Made by a program: the position numbers and the translations under genes. A stretch of 64,000 nt of DNA from Siphonodentalium dalli (Eukaryota > Mollusca > Scaphopoda > Gadilida > Siphonodentaliidae). The notes beneath the pieces were generated by a model. That model had not been told where the DNA came from. It was given only the letters and a program-made list of their open reading frames with translations, and did no database searches. Below are positions 37,004 to 45,553 of this stretch, piece after piece. Location of the stretch: NCBI GenBank assembly GCA_032622095.1, contig CP136069.1, forward strand, positions 9,066,036-9,130,035. The letters are read 5' to 3'. The number at the start of each line of letters is the position of its first letter. The first letter of the stretch is position 1.

Positions 37004-38124
37004 TTTTTGGCGGGTAAAATTGTTTGTACTAAAATATTCCCAATTTTTTTTTTTTCAAAACCCAAATTTTTTTTTCAAAATCTTCAATTTTTTTTTTTTT
37101 TTTAAATCTCAAAAAATTTCTAACGAGTTTTCGGTCTCTTACCCAAATCTCGGCCGACTATTAAATGTCGAATGTTTTTTAAATTATTTGCGTGTAATAT
37201 CTTTCGTTATTTTTGTTCAAACAAATTTTAAATATTTTTCATGAAACTCTGTTAATTTTATTAATCGATGTTTAGAAATAGCTTTATACCAATTATATGT
37301 GTATGGACAGGTCCGAGTCGCTGTAATTTTGGACATTGTGACCATCAGTATGAATGCATACATTCCAGTGTTTATCAATCAGACGCAGTCCATGCATCAT
37401 ATAATTGTCATACCTGAAATAATTTGACACCATTACTCTTACATGAATAATAAAGAGCGTTTATTCTTTACTTCTCTATCCCGATGAAGTTATTGAGTAT
37501 ATCACAGGTGTGTATTATCGCGAATTATTGGAAGTATTGAGATGTACTATGTTGAATCATGAGCGGACGAAGAGGGTAATGCGAAATTACAACCCCAGAA
37601 TGAACTGACATATTCGATGGAACAAATTTTCAAGTATGTACACGCCACATTGGGGGTAACAATGTCGAAAATAGTCGCACATTGGTTTACCAAATGACTT
37701 CTATTATATCCCGTTGACAGTTATATGTGGTCAGAGTCGTTCAATTATCGATATCTTGTCTGAACAACATTAGTTGTTTAACGGGTTATTATCACGTAAG
37801 GTTGATAAACTGTGTCATTGTTAGCATTAACGCGATAATTAGTTATCCAAAAAATATGCATACATAATACGTACAGGTCATGAGACACTCAATAATTGAA
37901 GTTATTACGTAATGTTGTTATAACAATGACACCTGTATCTTCACCGAAGATATTCGTTCCACCCATAGCCTCTTCAACCTACACGTTCTCTTCCATCAAC
38001 ATTATCAGACCACGCTTTCGACCCACATAAAGCTGCTCTACACACGCCTTCCATAACAAATGTTTACTTATGATGTATATAAGAACTGTATAGCTACTAA
38101 TAAATAGGACACAGTGAAAAAAAA
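37004..38124 (+). promoter_or_regulatory. Left terminal non-coding region
   Basis: About 1.1 kb between terminus and first gene, mirrored at 52977-54098. It begins with long T runs (37048-37103). AATAAAGAGCGTTTATT lies at 37449-37465. TATATAAG at 38076-38083 lies 42 bp upstream of the ATPase ATG and is a plausible TATA box. No ORF is shared by both arms here. Replication and packaging signals would be expected here in this class, but none can be named from sequence alone. Confidence 0.55.
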
Positions 38125-38739
38125 ATGGGGTCAACTAACCATAGCGCCATACCATTTGAACCTTGTTCTAGTATTTGCATCAATGGACCAACTGGTTCTG
38201 GTAAGACGAGATGGGTCTACAGATTCCTACAAAATCTTAGTGGAATGTATTCTAGAGATCCACCTAAGAAAATAATGTACTGTTACGGTATTTATCAAAA
38301 TTTCTATGATGAAATTGAATCATCAATCGAAAATTTGGTCATGCATCAAGGATTACCTACCCAAACAGAAATCGAAGAGTTTGCTGATGGTAAACATAAT
38401 ATGTTAATATTAGACGACTTGATGCATCGTATTATTGACCAAAAAGAGATTGAATTACTATTTACGCAGCAAACTCATCATCGCTGTCTTTCGGTGCTAT
38501 TTATTTCACAAAATTTATACGCACAAGGCAAGGCTGCGAGAACTATAGCCTTAAACACAGGATATCTAATTTTATTCAAAAATTTGAGGGATGGATCACA
38601 AATTTCCACATTGGGTAGACAATTGTATCCCGGTAAATCTAAAGTACTCATTGATGCATACAAGGATTGTATGAAGAAACCATTTGCGTATCTTATAATA
38701 GATATGTCCCCTCACACTGAGGATAAATACAGACTATGA
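38125..38739 (+). pseudogene. Packaging ATPase (FtsK/HerA-like), left copy, truncated by stop
   Basis: This is the same protein as at 52311-52976. Residues 1-204 are identical in sequence character, with Walker A GPTGSGKT at 21-28 and Walker B MLILDD at 93-98. An arginine codon of the right copy (CGA) is TGA here at 38737-38739, removing the last 17 residues, which remain readable to a TAA at 38790. Whether the short tail is essential cannot be judged, so this is called a probable null or weakened copy. Confidence 0.85.
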
Positions 38740-38829
38740 ACAGACGTATTTCCCAACCAAGACCCTATAATTTATGTACCTACTACGTAATAAGAAGGGG
38801 CAGTATCGGAGCTGAGTCGTGACGATAAA

Positions 38830-39153
38830 ATGAGTCGATTATTACGTAAGGAGTTGAATTTTGTCAGAATATTGACATCAACACAATCAAGATCTCAACG
38901 AAACGCATTATTGACATCGATAACTAATAATCAGTTGAAAGTTCTGGTTGAAATTTCGGTCAATTTACTACATGAAATTTTAACAGTTACAGTTCAACAA
39001 AAAGCTAAATTACGGCGATATAAATCATTTTATATATTCTTGGGTGATAAATCTGTGAGCTTGTTGAGGAAAAGAAAAAGTGTGAATAATCACTCAACCG
39101 CCATTGCTTTGATGTTGAACATCGTTGAACCTAAATTGAAACAGTTTTTGTGA
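38830..39153 (+). CDS. Conserved small basic protein of F54H12-type Mavericks, left copy
   Basis: 107 aa, rich in Lys/Arg/Leu and predicted helical, with QRNALLTSITNNQLKVLVEI near residues 23-42 and QQKAKLRRYKSFYIFLGDKS near 55-74. Small proteins of this pattern (a helical LxxLTxxQLxxLxEIxxNLL part and a QKxKLxRYK part) recur beside capsid and integrase genes in related invertebrate elements. That is recalled knowledge and no function is known to me. It starts with ATG at 38830 after a 39-nt gap from the ATPase frame, and its TGA overlaps the next ATG (TGATG). The right copy is identical apart from one residue (EISVN versus EITVN). Confidence 0.75.
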   Translation: MSRLLRKELNFVRILTSTQSRSQRNALLTSITNNQLKVLVEISVNLLHEILTVTVQQKAKLRRYKSFYIFLGDKSVSLLRKRKSVNNHSTAIALMLNIVEPKLKQFL

Positions 39154-39533
39154 TGGAGTTTGTGAAGAAAACTGTTTTGATCCCGTATGAAAGATATATG
39201 ATGTACACAGAAAAAAGTGAACACAAAAAAGTTTCATCGGAGCCTGATATTGAACACAGCGACATCTCGGCAAACAATAGTAGCCATTCTGACGAAATGA
39301 ATAAACAAAGGGACCCGATGAGTAATCAGATTGTTAATACAGTTCAAGCGACTGAACATCAGGAGGCAATCGAAAAATCAGGAGTTAACACATCTAATAA
39401 TACATCGAAAAAGACACACACTAGGCAAAGAAAAAAGAAAATAAGAGAGATTAAGCTTGAAATATCTAGACCTCCAGGTATAATCGCCGGTAGGCTGACT
39501 AAGATAAAGAAGAAACGTTGGATATCGCTGTGA
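39153..39533 (+). CDS. Basic, Ser/Asn-rich protein of unknown function, left (intact) copy
   Basis: About 126 aa from the ATG at 39153, which shares one base with the preceding TGA. An N-terminal KKTVLIPYERYMMY block is followed by a polar, probably disordered Ser/Asn/Glu stretch and a strongly basic tail (TRQRKKKIREIKLEI, then RPPGIIAGRLTKIKKKR). The basic tail suggests a nucleic-acid-associated or virion-core role (inference). The right copy loses a base in a CACACA run and terminates early, so this left gene is the only full-length one. Confidence 0.7.
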   Translation: MEFVKKTVLIPYERYMMYTEKSEHKKVSSEPDIEHSDISANNSSHSDEMNKQRDPMSNQIVNTVQATEHQEAIEKSGVNTSNNTSKKTHTRQRKKKIREIKLEISRPPGIIAGRLTKIKKKRWISL

Positions 39534-39538
39534 ACAAT

Positions 39539-40618
39539 ATGGCCGATTGGAAAGATTATTTGAGTTCTATTTATTTTAATCCGGGTCACCCCGCATCGTA
39601 CTCAGGAGCTACAAAGTTGCATCAGACTGTAAAATCTGAAAATAAGCACATCATTTCCAAGCGCGAGATTGTGGCGTGGCTACAAAATCATGAAAGTTAT
39701 TCCCTAACAAAAAGTGTTAGACGAAAATTCCCGAGGTCTCGTGTTATTGTAAACGCTTCTGACAGTCAATGGGATGGAGACCTCATGGATATGAATGATG
39801 TTTCCAAAGACAACGACATTTACACGTACGTGTTAATAATGATTGACATTTTTTCTAGGAAGTTATGGTGCGAAGCTATAAAGAGAAAAACTGCAATTAA
39901 TGTGATCAATGCTATGAAACATATATCTGAAGGTGGAAGAACCCCTCGCCTCCTCCGAACGGACCGCGGTTCGGAATTCACAAACAAACGGGTCAAAAGT
40001 TACCTTAAGGGTCTTCATATATCTCAAATTTTTACGCAAAACGAAATGAAAGCCAATTATTCGGAACGGGTCATAAAAACTATAAAGCAGAAGATTTCAC
40101 GTTATATGATAAAGCATAATAATGCTAGATATATCGACATTCTACAAGATATTGTGAAAAGTTATAACCATACAATACATCGTTCTTTGGGTACCACCCC
40201 TGACTCAATAACTGTTGAGAATGAAGATGAGTCTCGCCTTGATCAGTGGTTAATAAGACAGAAGGGAGGTGTTAAAAGTAAATTGAAGAAAAAGTTCAAA
40301 TACAATGTAAATGATATCGTTAGAATATCACACACCAAAGCAGTTTTTGACCGAGAATATTCTCAGAAATGGACCGGAGAGTTGTTCAAAGTGACTAAGA
40401 AGTTTTACATGCAGAACATACCCTTGTATACATTGACAGATTTCTTGGATGAAACCATTGAGGGCGCTTTCTACGAGTCAGAACTTCAAAGGGTGCGCGT
40501 TGATGACGATACAGTGTACAGAATAGATAAAATTGTCAAAAAGAGGAAACGAAAGGGTCAAACTGACAAATTTAATTCATGGATTTTAGAGTCCGATGTC
40601 GACAGATATCAAAATTAA
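39539..40618 (+). CDS. Retroviral-type DDE integrase, left copy with chromodomain deletion
   Basis: 359 aa from the first ATG (MADWKDYLSS). The ORF extends upstream only through non-ATG codons. Catalytic residues are visible as D81 (QWDGDLMDM), D142 (LLRTDRGSEF) and E176 (ANYSERVIKTI). An SH3-like segment (KYNVNDIVRISH) follows. Close to the C-terminus, ten residues containing the HWHSWP core of the chromodomain in the right copy are missing (30-bp in-frame deletion after about 40563). The DDE core is open, so catalysis may persist but targeting is probably damaged. The stop overlaps the next gene by 23 nt. Confidence 0.9.
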   Translation: MADWKDYLSSIYFNPGHPASYSGATKLHQTVKSENKHIISKREIVAWLQNHESYSLTKSVRRKFPRSRVIVNASDSQWDGDLMDMNDVSKDNDIYTYVLIMIDIFSRKLWCEAIKRKTAINVINAMKHISEGGRTPRLLRTDRGSEFTNKRVKSYLKGLHISQIFTQNEMKANYSERVIKTIKQKISRYMIKHNNARYIDILQDIVKSYNHTIHRSLGTTPDSITVENEDESRLDQWLIRQKGGVKSKLKKKFKYNVNDIVRISHTKAVFDREYSQKWTGELFKVTKKFYMQNIPLYTLTDFLDETIEGAFYESELQRVRVDDDTVYRIDKIVKKRKRKGQTDKFNSWILESDVDRYQN

Positions 40619-40898
40619 TAAGAGTAAGCTATCCACGGGAACCATTACAATCATGGATAATATAACAGATACCTTGACGAATATGTTTCAAACAGAACGC
40701 GGTCGTCTACATATGAATCTCCTTAAATGGACAATACGATCAAACATTACGGTAACAGTATGTAGTAATCAAGGGCACATTTATACAGACATTAGGCGAG
40801 TTGTGAATAACACTCCGACGATTATAAGTATTCCGTGTAACCAGTGGTCTGACTTCAAGTATATATTCAGTGATGTTGATAAAACTATAAGAGAATAG
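40596..40898 (+). pseudogene. Small membrane protein, left copy, deleted and stopped
   Basis: ATG at 40596 within the integrase end. Compared with 49985-50476 it lacks 52 residues (156 bp, in frame, at a TGG microhomology) that include the whole hydrophobic segment. A GAG of the right copy is TAG here at 40896, removing the last 11 residues. The remaining 100 aa have no membrane segment. Confidence 0.8.
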
Positions 40899-40942
40899 AT
40901 GAATATTGATTCTCTTTTGAAAAAAAATTAGAAACTAGTCAT

Positions 40943-41380
40943 ATGGATAATTATTATCTGTACCTGACTAGCGACGATTCCATAGATAAATATCCAGATA
41001 ATCGTCCTCTCGACTTCACAATAGAGTTACCTGGTGTATTAATATTGGAAGGAACGTGGTTATGTTGTTTGAAAGACATAAATATAACTGATCATATAGA
41101 CACGGATTTATTATATATTTGCTCGGACATATGCGGAGAATCAATAGCCTGCGACACATCATCCCCCATCCTCAGGGTTATAAAGAGAGACACACGTGAT
41201 ACGGGTGATTGGCGGAGTTTTGAGGACTCATTCTACATAAACGTAAGGCAGGATAAACTTCAGCGTCTCAGGATTTTTATAAGAGGCGATAAACTTTCTA
41301 AAATAAATGCAGAAAAAAGAGTGACTTGTACACTACATCTGAAGAAACATGTCGATGACGTATATTCCAGCCGATATTGA
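40943..41380 (+). CDS. Putative minor capsid/penton protein, left copy
   Basis: 145 aa beginning MDNYYLYLTSDDSIDKYPDN. The pattern of an N-terminal LTSDDS-xxxYPDNRPxDFTIELP block, then GTWLCCLKDINI, then a C-terminal FYINVRQDKLQRLRIFIRGD strand-rich region, matches the single-jelly-roll penton candidates of F54H12-type elements. This assignment is from recalled family patterns and gene position immediately before the major capsid gene, not from a search. Differs from the right copy by one residue near the end (KKH versus KKR). Confidence 0.7.
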   Translation: MDNYYLYLTSDDSIDKYPDNRPLDFTIELPGVLILEGTWLCCLKDINITDHIDTDLLYICSDICGESIACDTSSPILRVIKRDTRDTGDWRSFEDSFYINVRQDKLQRLRIFIRGDKLSKINAEKRVTCTLHLKKHVDDVYSSRY

Positions 41381-41672
41381 AAAGTGGAGAAAACATTTCA
41401 GGGACATGATTAATGGGAAGTTAAGGCCAGATAATGAAGGTCGCTACTTTATTGACAGAACTCAAAATAGTGATAGTGAAGAAGACGTTCTAAAACCACA
41501 TATTAACGTAGTGACACCCGTCGCGCAAGCGATTGAAATGGCCAAAGCCGAAGTTGCAGAAAATAAGTTGACACAAGCACGTAAGGCGTCCAAGAAAACC
41601 AATAAGAGAGTGTTACCTAGCGGTTTGGCTCATAATCCTAAGAAAGTGAAAACTTTTTTCGATAAACCATGA
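41349..41672 (+). CDS. Conserved small protein between penton and capsid genes, left copy
   Basis: 107 aa with IEKWRKHFRDMINGKLRPDN near residues 9-28, VVTPVAQAIEMAKAEVAE near 54-71 and a Lys-rich tail. It overlaps the penton gene by 32 nt and the capsid gene by ATGA. Position and basic C-terminus suggest a capsid-associated or core protein (inference). Identical in both arms at the protein level, which suggests constraint or recent divergence. Confidence 0.7.
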   Translation: MSMTYIPADIEKWRKHFRDMINGKLRPDNEGRYFIDRTQNSDSEEDVLKPHINVVTPVAQAIEMAKAEVAENKLTQARKASKKTNKRVLPSGLAHNPKKVKTFFDKP

Positions 41673-42931
41673 ATGAATACAGAGAGTACCATACCGATAA
41701 ATTGGCATTATTTGAATCGCCTGCGGTTGACAGCGGAATACAATCGACAGAATGGATAAACTACAGACCCGTGAATCAGCTGACAGACACTGCAGCTTTA
41801 GAGTTCAATATTCCCGCCATGGCCACAACCTACATGGACCTCAAACGCACATTGCTACTTCTCAAACTCAAAATAACCAAGCAAGATGGTTCGGCTCTAA
41901 CCATTAATGACGATGTGGGTCTGATAAATGCACCCCTACATTCAATATTTTCGCAGGTAGATTTGAATATACAGCAAGTTCCCGTGAGTCAAGTCGGGCC
42001 GAATTATCCATACAAAGCATATTTCGATGTACTCTTAGAAACTGAACGTAAGGAACAGCTACATGGACAAGCGTTCGAAAAGGACACGGCAGGTGGTATG
42101 GACCTGGCAGATTCGAAAAGCGGGAACTCTGGCCTGTATTACAGGTCCAAAACAACCCGTACTAGTCAAATAATGGATATTATGGGATCAATTCAGCTTG
42201 ACTTCTTCCAACAGGACAAATTACTACTAAATGGTCTCCCGCTCACGTTAAAATTCTGGCAGACGAGAGATGTTTTTAGACTGATGTATGCGGGAACCAC
42301 TGAGACATACAAGTTGAAAATACAGGAAGCTAATTTGAGACTAGCGACTGTGAAAGTTAACCCGGCTGTATTACTCAGTCATACTGAGTCACTCAAGAAA
42401 AGCAATGCGTGTTATCCTTTTTCAAAATCTATCATAAAGACGTATACAGTGTCAAAATGTGCATTCAGTTTGGGAGAAGATAATCTATTTCAAGGAGACG
42501 TACCCAGTAGCTGTATTATTGGCTTAGTATCATCAAAGGCTGAAAGCGGTTCACGCGATAATAACCCGTTCAACTTTGCGACTTTTGGATGCAACTTCGT
42601 CGCATTTTACGTCAACGGGCAGTCTATGCCCGCCCAAGCACTACAACCGAACTTTACCAGTAAGGAATATGTAGAAGCTTACAATACGATAATAAAAGAT
42701 GTGAAACGAAAAGCCGTTCATATTACTTATGAGGATTATGCGAAAGGTTATTGCATATATCGGATAAACCCGCAAGGAATTAATCACGATAGAGTCATAC
42801 CTCTGAAAGGTCACACACGCCTTGAGATTAAATTCTCATCGGTTTTGAAAGACAATTGTACTGTAATTGTTTATGCCAAATTTCCTGCCGCTCTCAAAGT
42901 TGACGAGAGTCGTAAAGTTTGCATTGAATAA
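41669..42931 (+). CDS. Major capsid protein (double-jelly-roll type), left copy
   Basis: 420 aa. The order LALFESPAVDSG, INYRPVNQLTDTAALEFNIP, TTYMDLKRTLLLLKLKITK, NAPLHSIFSQVDLNIQQVPV, then IMGSIQLDFFQQDKLLLNG matches the F54H12.2 class of Maverick/adintovirus hexon proteins, including the characteristic LHS-FSQVD and LxxDxFxQxK-LLNG blocks. It starts with an ATGA overlap, and its stop shares one base with the protease ATG (TAATG). It is fully open in both arms with only six residue differences, the best-preserved long gene of the element. Confidence 0.9.
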   Translation: MNEYREYHTDKLALFESPAVDSGIQSTEWINYRPVNQLTDTAALEFNIPAMATTYMDLKRTLLLLKLKITKQDGSALTINDDVGLINAPLHSIFSQVDLNIQQVPVSQVGPNYPYKAYFDVLLETERKEQLHGQAFEKDTAGGMDLADSKSGNSGLYYRSKTTRTSQIMDIMGSIQLDFFQQDKLLLNGLPLTLKFWQTRDVFRLMYAGTTETYKLKIQEANLRLATVKVNPAVLLSHTESLKKSNACYPFSKSIIKTYTVSKCAFSLGEDNLFQGDVPSSCIIGLVSSKAESGSRDNNPFNFATFGCNFVAFYVNGQSMPAQALQPNFTSKEYVEAYNTIIKDVKRKAVHITYEDYAKGYCIYRINPQGINHDRVIPLKGHTRLEIKFSSVLKDNCTVIVYAKFPAALKVDESRKVCIE

Positions 42932-43320
42932 TGAATACACGCGGACTCATGAGGGCGATAAATAGTTTCACAAACCATAAGGAGATAGATGTTTGTCCCA
43001 TAGACAAATTACCTCTTTATATCCAATATCCCCGGATGTATATAGTTAACACGGACGAGAGTAGCCAACCTGGACGCCACTGGATATTGATGATATTCCA
43101 TGAACATAAACTATCAGAGTTCTTCGACCCTATGGGGTTAAAGCCCGAGTGTTACAACGGACGATTTAAACACGTGTTGTTATTGAATGGACCTCGTTAC
43201 GAGTGTAATGATTACAGATTACAGGGTTCTAATATATGCGGTCCCTATTGCATATACTTTGCATTCTATAAACTGTGGATACAGTCTAGAAAATATAATG
43301 AGGCGTTTCAGTGCCAATAA
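42931..43320 (+). pseudogene. Adenain-like cysteine protease, left copy, frameshifted
   Basis: The catalytic part is intact: H50 in GRHWILM, D66 in FFDPMG, Q98 and C103 in LQGSNICGPYC. Relative to the right copy two bases are lost after YKL (near 43276), so the last residues are out of frame and the protein ends at 129 aa instead of 148. The original frame remains readable to a TAA at 43374. Maturation protease of the virion by family knowledge. Confidence 0.85.
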
Positions 43321-43374
43321 TTATATGTATAATGATTTAATTATTAAGGATTTTATGTTGAAATATATTCTGTA

Positions 43375-43664
43375 AACGCTCTTCATTAGCGACAACGAGA
43401 GAAACACTCTTTAAATTATATTATGTATATAAATAAAATATTGTAAATACAATCATTTATCGTTCTTATATTATCATATGTATGACTGGGAAAATATATA
43501 TATATATATGACTGGGTTGAGGGGGTTGTGGAGGGAGGCGGGGTGAGGTGTATTAGGTCTGTTGCCAAAAAAAAAAATCAATTTTTTTTTTTGTCAAAAG
43601 CCAAAAAACAAAGGTATGTGAGCCCTCCCCGAATGAAAAAAAAGATAATCGATACATATATATA
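43375..43664. other. Convergent intergenic region, left arm
   Basis: AACGCTCTTCATT (43375-43387) follows the protease frame end. AATAAA at 43432-43437 is a plausible polyadenylation signal for the rightward genes. A TA microsatellite (near 43496-43508), a G-rich tract and an A/T homopolymer pair fill the rest. The mirrored region 47224-47538 has a longer TA run. Confidence 0.6.
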
Positions 43665-43665
43665 T

Positions 43666-44190
43666 TTATTCTGAAAGTAACTCAAGTTCACATATAGTAG
43701 GATATACAATATTTAACATCTGCTTTTCACTTTTAATGCCCGTAATCACATTTTTTCCATTATGAAAGCATGTAAAATGTATTTTCTCACGTCTGAACAT
43801 TGCCGCAGGGAACAGCTCTAATTCGTAAGAACATTCCATAAGTTTCACTAAAACGTTTAAGTCAAGTTTTCCATTTAACTGACAAAATGCAGACATTGTC
43901 AAAATTTTTATGGAATTTAATCTCACTCGCCAACCACATTTTTGAATATGTCGAGCGTATCGACGCAGTCGAACGCGTGTCTGTTTGACATTATCAGAAC
44001 GCCCGTTAACAACGATTTTACCCGTGTTAAACACGAGGCAACATCCACCGAATTTAGAATGTTTCCATACAACTCCACTAAACTTTTTGGAATTGTATTC
44101 AATGTTCGAACAGCCGAGTGTCAAATCCCTTAGATTAATAGAACAGTTCAAATCTGCAGAACATACGACATTAGTTATTCGTAGCATCAT
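43666..44190 (-). CDS. TATA-binding-protein homologue, left copy
   Basis: 174 aa spanning exactly one TBP core of two direct repeats: 4-87 (LRITNVVCSADLNCSINL to YARHIQKCGW) and about 88-172. Each repeat has the saddle-strand signature, LVFNTGKIVVNG in the first and FHNGKNVITG in the second. The four phenylalanines that TBP inserts into the minor groove have counterparts at F37 (EYNSKKF), F54 (LVFNTGK), F127 (YELELFP) and F142 (TCFHNGK). No N-terminal extension is present. It starts at ATGATG 11 nt after the PC4-like gene on the same strand. The stop codon overlaps AATAAA (43665-43670). It likely nominates element promoters for transcription (inference). Differs from the right copy by one inserted Val. 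Confidence 0.9.
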   Translation of the reverse strand: MMLRITNVVCSADLNCSINLRDLTLGCSNIEYNSKKFSGVVWKHSKFGGCCLVFNTGKIVVNGRSDNVKQTRVRLRRYARHIQKCGWRVRLNSIKILTMSAFCQLNGKLDLNVLVKLMECSYELELFPAAMFRREKIHFTCFHNGKNVITGIKSEKQMLNIVYPTICELELLSE

Positions 44191-44201
44191 AGGAGTAATG
44201 T

Positions 44202-44813
44202 TTAGATCAATATCTGCATCCGGTTAATCAAACATGTTCTATCACCGTTGGGACAGCATTCCATACATCTTAAAGATCCTTCCTGGTTTTGGTGATCGTC
44301 GGTTAAATAGCACTGCACAGTCTGATCAATTTCAGGAATATTAGCACACAGGACGAATATAGCTCCAGCTAGTTCTTCAAATTGGTCGAATGTCAGAGAT
44401 ATTCCGTATTTGGTTGCACACAAATCATCTGAATGTTCAGGCAGCCAATACCTGCGAATGTCAACACGCGGGATGCCGCTCTTTATAGTAATGAAGAAAT
44501 TCCCACCGATATGACGTCTCATGAATACATCGGATTCCCCGGTACGATAACTGACCACTTCTTGATGTATATCTGATAGGTAAGATTTCAACTCTTTGAA
44601 TCTCCTTAGATTTAATGTTATTCCAGATTTTGTCGGAAATTTTTGGCCTGCAGAACCTTCACCGCACTCTCTTATGTGTATATACAAGTTTCCCAGGAAT
44701 CGACCGTCGAATAGGAAAATGTCATTTTCTAACGGGACTAAGCATTGTGGATGGAACGCTCTCTCGTTGGTTTCAGTCCGTTGGTTTCCTTCAACATCGG
44801 GTTGATCAGTCAT
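44202..44813 (-). CDS. Protein with two tandem PC4/SUB1-like domains, left copy
   Basis: 203 aa. Domain 1 (about 33-86) and domain 2 (about 97-156) align with each other: GNLYIHIREC with GNFFITIKSG, and TKSGITLNLRRFKEL (61-75) with TKYGISLTFDQFEEL (134-148). The beta strands, the DIRRYW block in domain 2 and the K-x-GI-L helix start are the pattern of the ssDNA-binding domain of transcription coactivator PC4/SUB1, normally one domain per chain that dimerises. A tandem pair could act as a built-in dimer. The C-terminal 45 residues are acidic with a CMECC cluster. Start is the ATG at 44813. A pyrimidine tract ending in CAG just upstream looks like a 3' splice site, so a leader intron is possible. 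Confidence 0.82.
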   Translation of the reverse strand: MTDQPDVEGNQRTETNERAFHPQCLVPLENDIFLFDGRFLGNLYIHIRECGEGSAGQKFPTKSGITLNLRRFKELKSYLSDIHQEVVSYRTGESDVFMRRHIGGNFFITIKSGIPRVDIRRYWLPEHSDDLCATKYGISLTFDQFEELAGAIFVLCANIPEIDQTVQCYLTDDHQNQEGSLRCMECCPNGDRTCLINRMQILI

Positions 44814-44879
44814 TTTTTATTTGAACCTGGAAAATAAGAAAACAAACATTACTTATCAGTTACACATCGAGAGTACAAA

Positions 44880-45013
44880 GTCCGAAAGGAGTCCGCCCGC
44901 ACTGAGGGGTCCGCCCGCCCGCACTTGGGGACCCGCCCCGCCCCGCCCTGGTGGGTCCGCCCGCCCGCCCTGGGGGTCCGCCCGCCCCGCCCTGGGGTCC
45001 GCCCGCCCGCCCT
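44880..45013. repeat. GC-rich CCGCCCGC minisatellite, left inner end
   Basis: Units like GGGGTCCGCCCGCCC repeat about six times with length variation, C-rich on the plus strand. The mirrored array (45781-46005) is about 100 bp longer and G-rich on the plus strand. All frames stay open because the unit lacks stops, generating spurious Pro/Ala/Arg-rich ORFs. Confidence 0.9.
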
Positions 45014-45184
45014 GTATAAAGAGCGTTAGTCCTATACTGTGTGTGTGAAACATTCTATACAGGTTAGTTATGAATTAGCTGTTTTTTTCTATCATTGCAG
45101 TTACCTCCAGTACAGTTATACTTATAATATTATATCGGTCTTAAACCAAAAACAAATATGTTTTTTTTTTATTTTTATTTTTTT

Positions 45185-45553
45185 TTATTTTCTCAACGAA
45201 GAGTCACCATAATTCCAGATTATTCCGAATGACCAGATTAATTCATTCTCTAATTCTGAAATATATTTCGATTTACTTGTAGAAATGTAATCCAAAATCA
45301 CGTCTCTGTTAAGTATTTGTTCAATCGTGAACAGTGTACACGGTTCAGGGAGAATGATATATCCGTGAATTATTGTCACTTCTTCAAAACTTCTCTGATT
45401 GAAAACCCAGTCTCGGTATTCTGCAAATCTCACAAAGTTATCTCCAATAAGTTCACGAATGTCATGTATTTTGTTTTTAGGAACGCCTCTAAATACCCAG
45501 CGATTTGAAAACATTTGATTCATTATATCCTGTTTCAAATTCAGACCTCGCAA
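45185..45553 (-). CDS. Core ORF of 122 aa, possibly the continuation of the F-box-like gene
   Basis: The frame contains SNRWVFRGVPKNKIHDIREL, VRFAEYRDWVFNQRSFEE and ILPEPCTLFTIEQILNRDVI, and ends with SFGIIWNYGDSSLRK. It is acidic-to-neutral with aromatic residues and looks like a folded protein. I do not recognise the family. The first frame ATG is at 45553, but the usable start may lie upstream in the overlapping frame. Single copy in the element. Confidence 0.5.
   Translation of the reverse strand: MRGLNLKQDIMNQMFSNRWVFRGVPKNKIHDIRELIGDNFVRFAEYRDWVFNQRSFEEVTIIHGYIILPEPCTLFTIEQILNRDVILDYISTSKSKYISELENELIWSFGIIWNYGDSSLRK

Larger units (their letters stand above)
36962..45013 (+). repeat. 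Left arm of the giant inverted repeat
   Basis: This arm is the reverse complement of 45775-54140 over its full length with scattered substitutions and indels. For example, the 420-aa capsid protein differs at six residues. Larger differences are a 156-bp deletion after about 40730, a 30-bp deletion after about 40563, a 2-bp loss near 43276, a shorter TA microsatellite near 43500 and a shorter GC-rich array at its inner end. Confidence 0.95.

Noticed and set aside
45016-45030. Reading all AATAAAGAGCGTT sites as TATA boxes for the element TBP
   Set aside because: Only this site and a few inverted ones contain TATAAA. Most read AATAAA and lie far from any gene start, so a core-promoter role is not supported.
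45046-45101. Mini-intron on the plus strand in the core (ACAG/GTTAGT donor and TTGCAG acceptor about 40 bp apart)
   Set aside because: No plus-strand ORF follows, and the intron would be unusually short.
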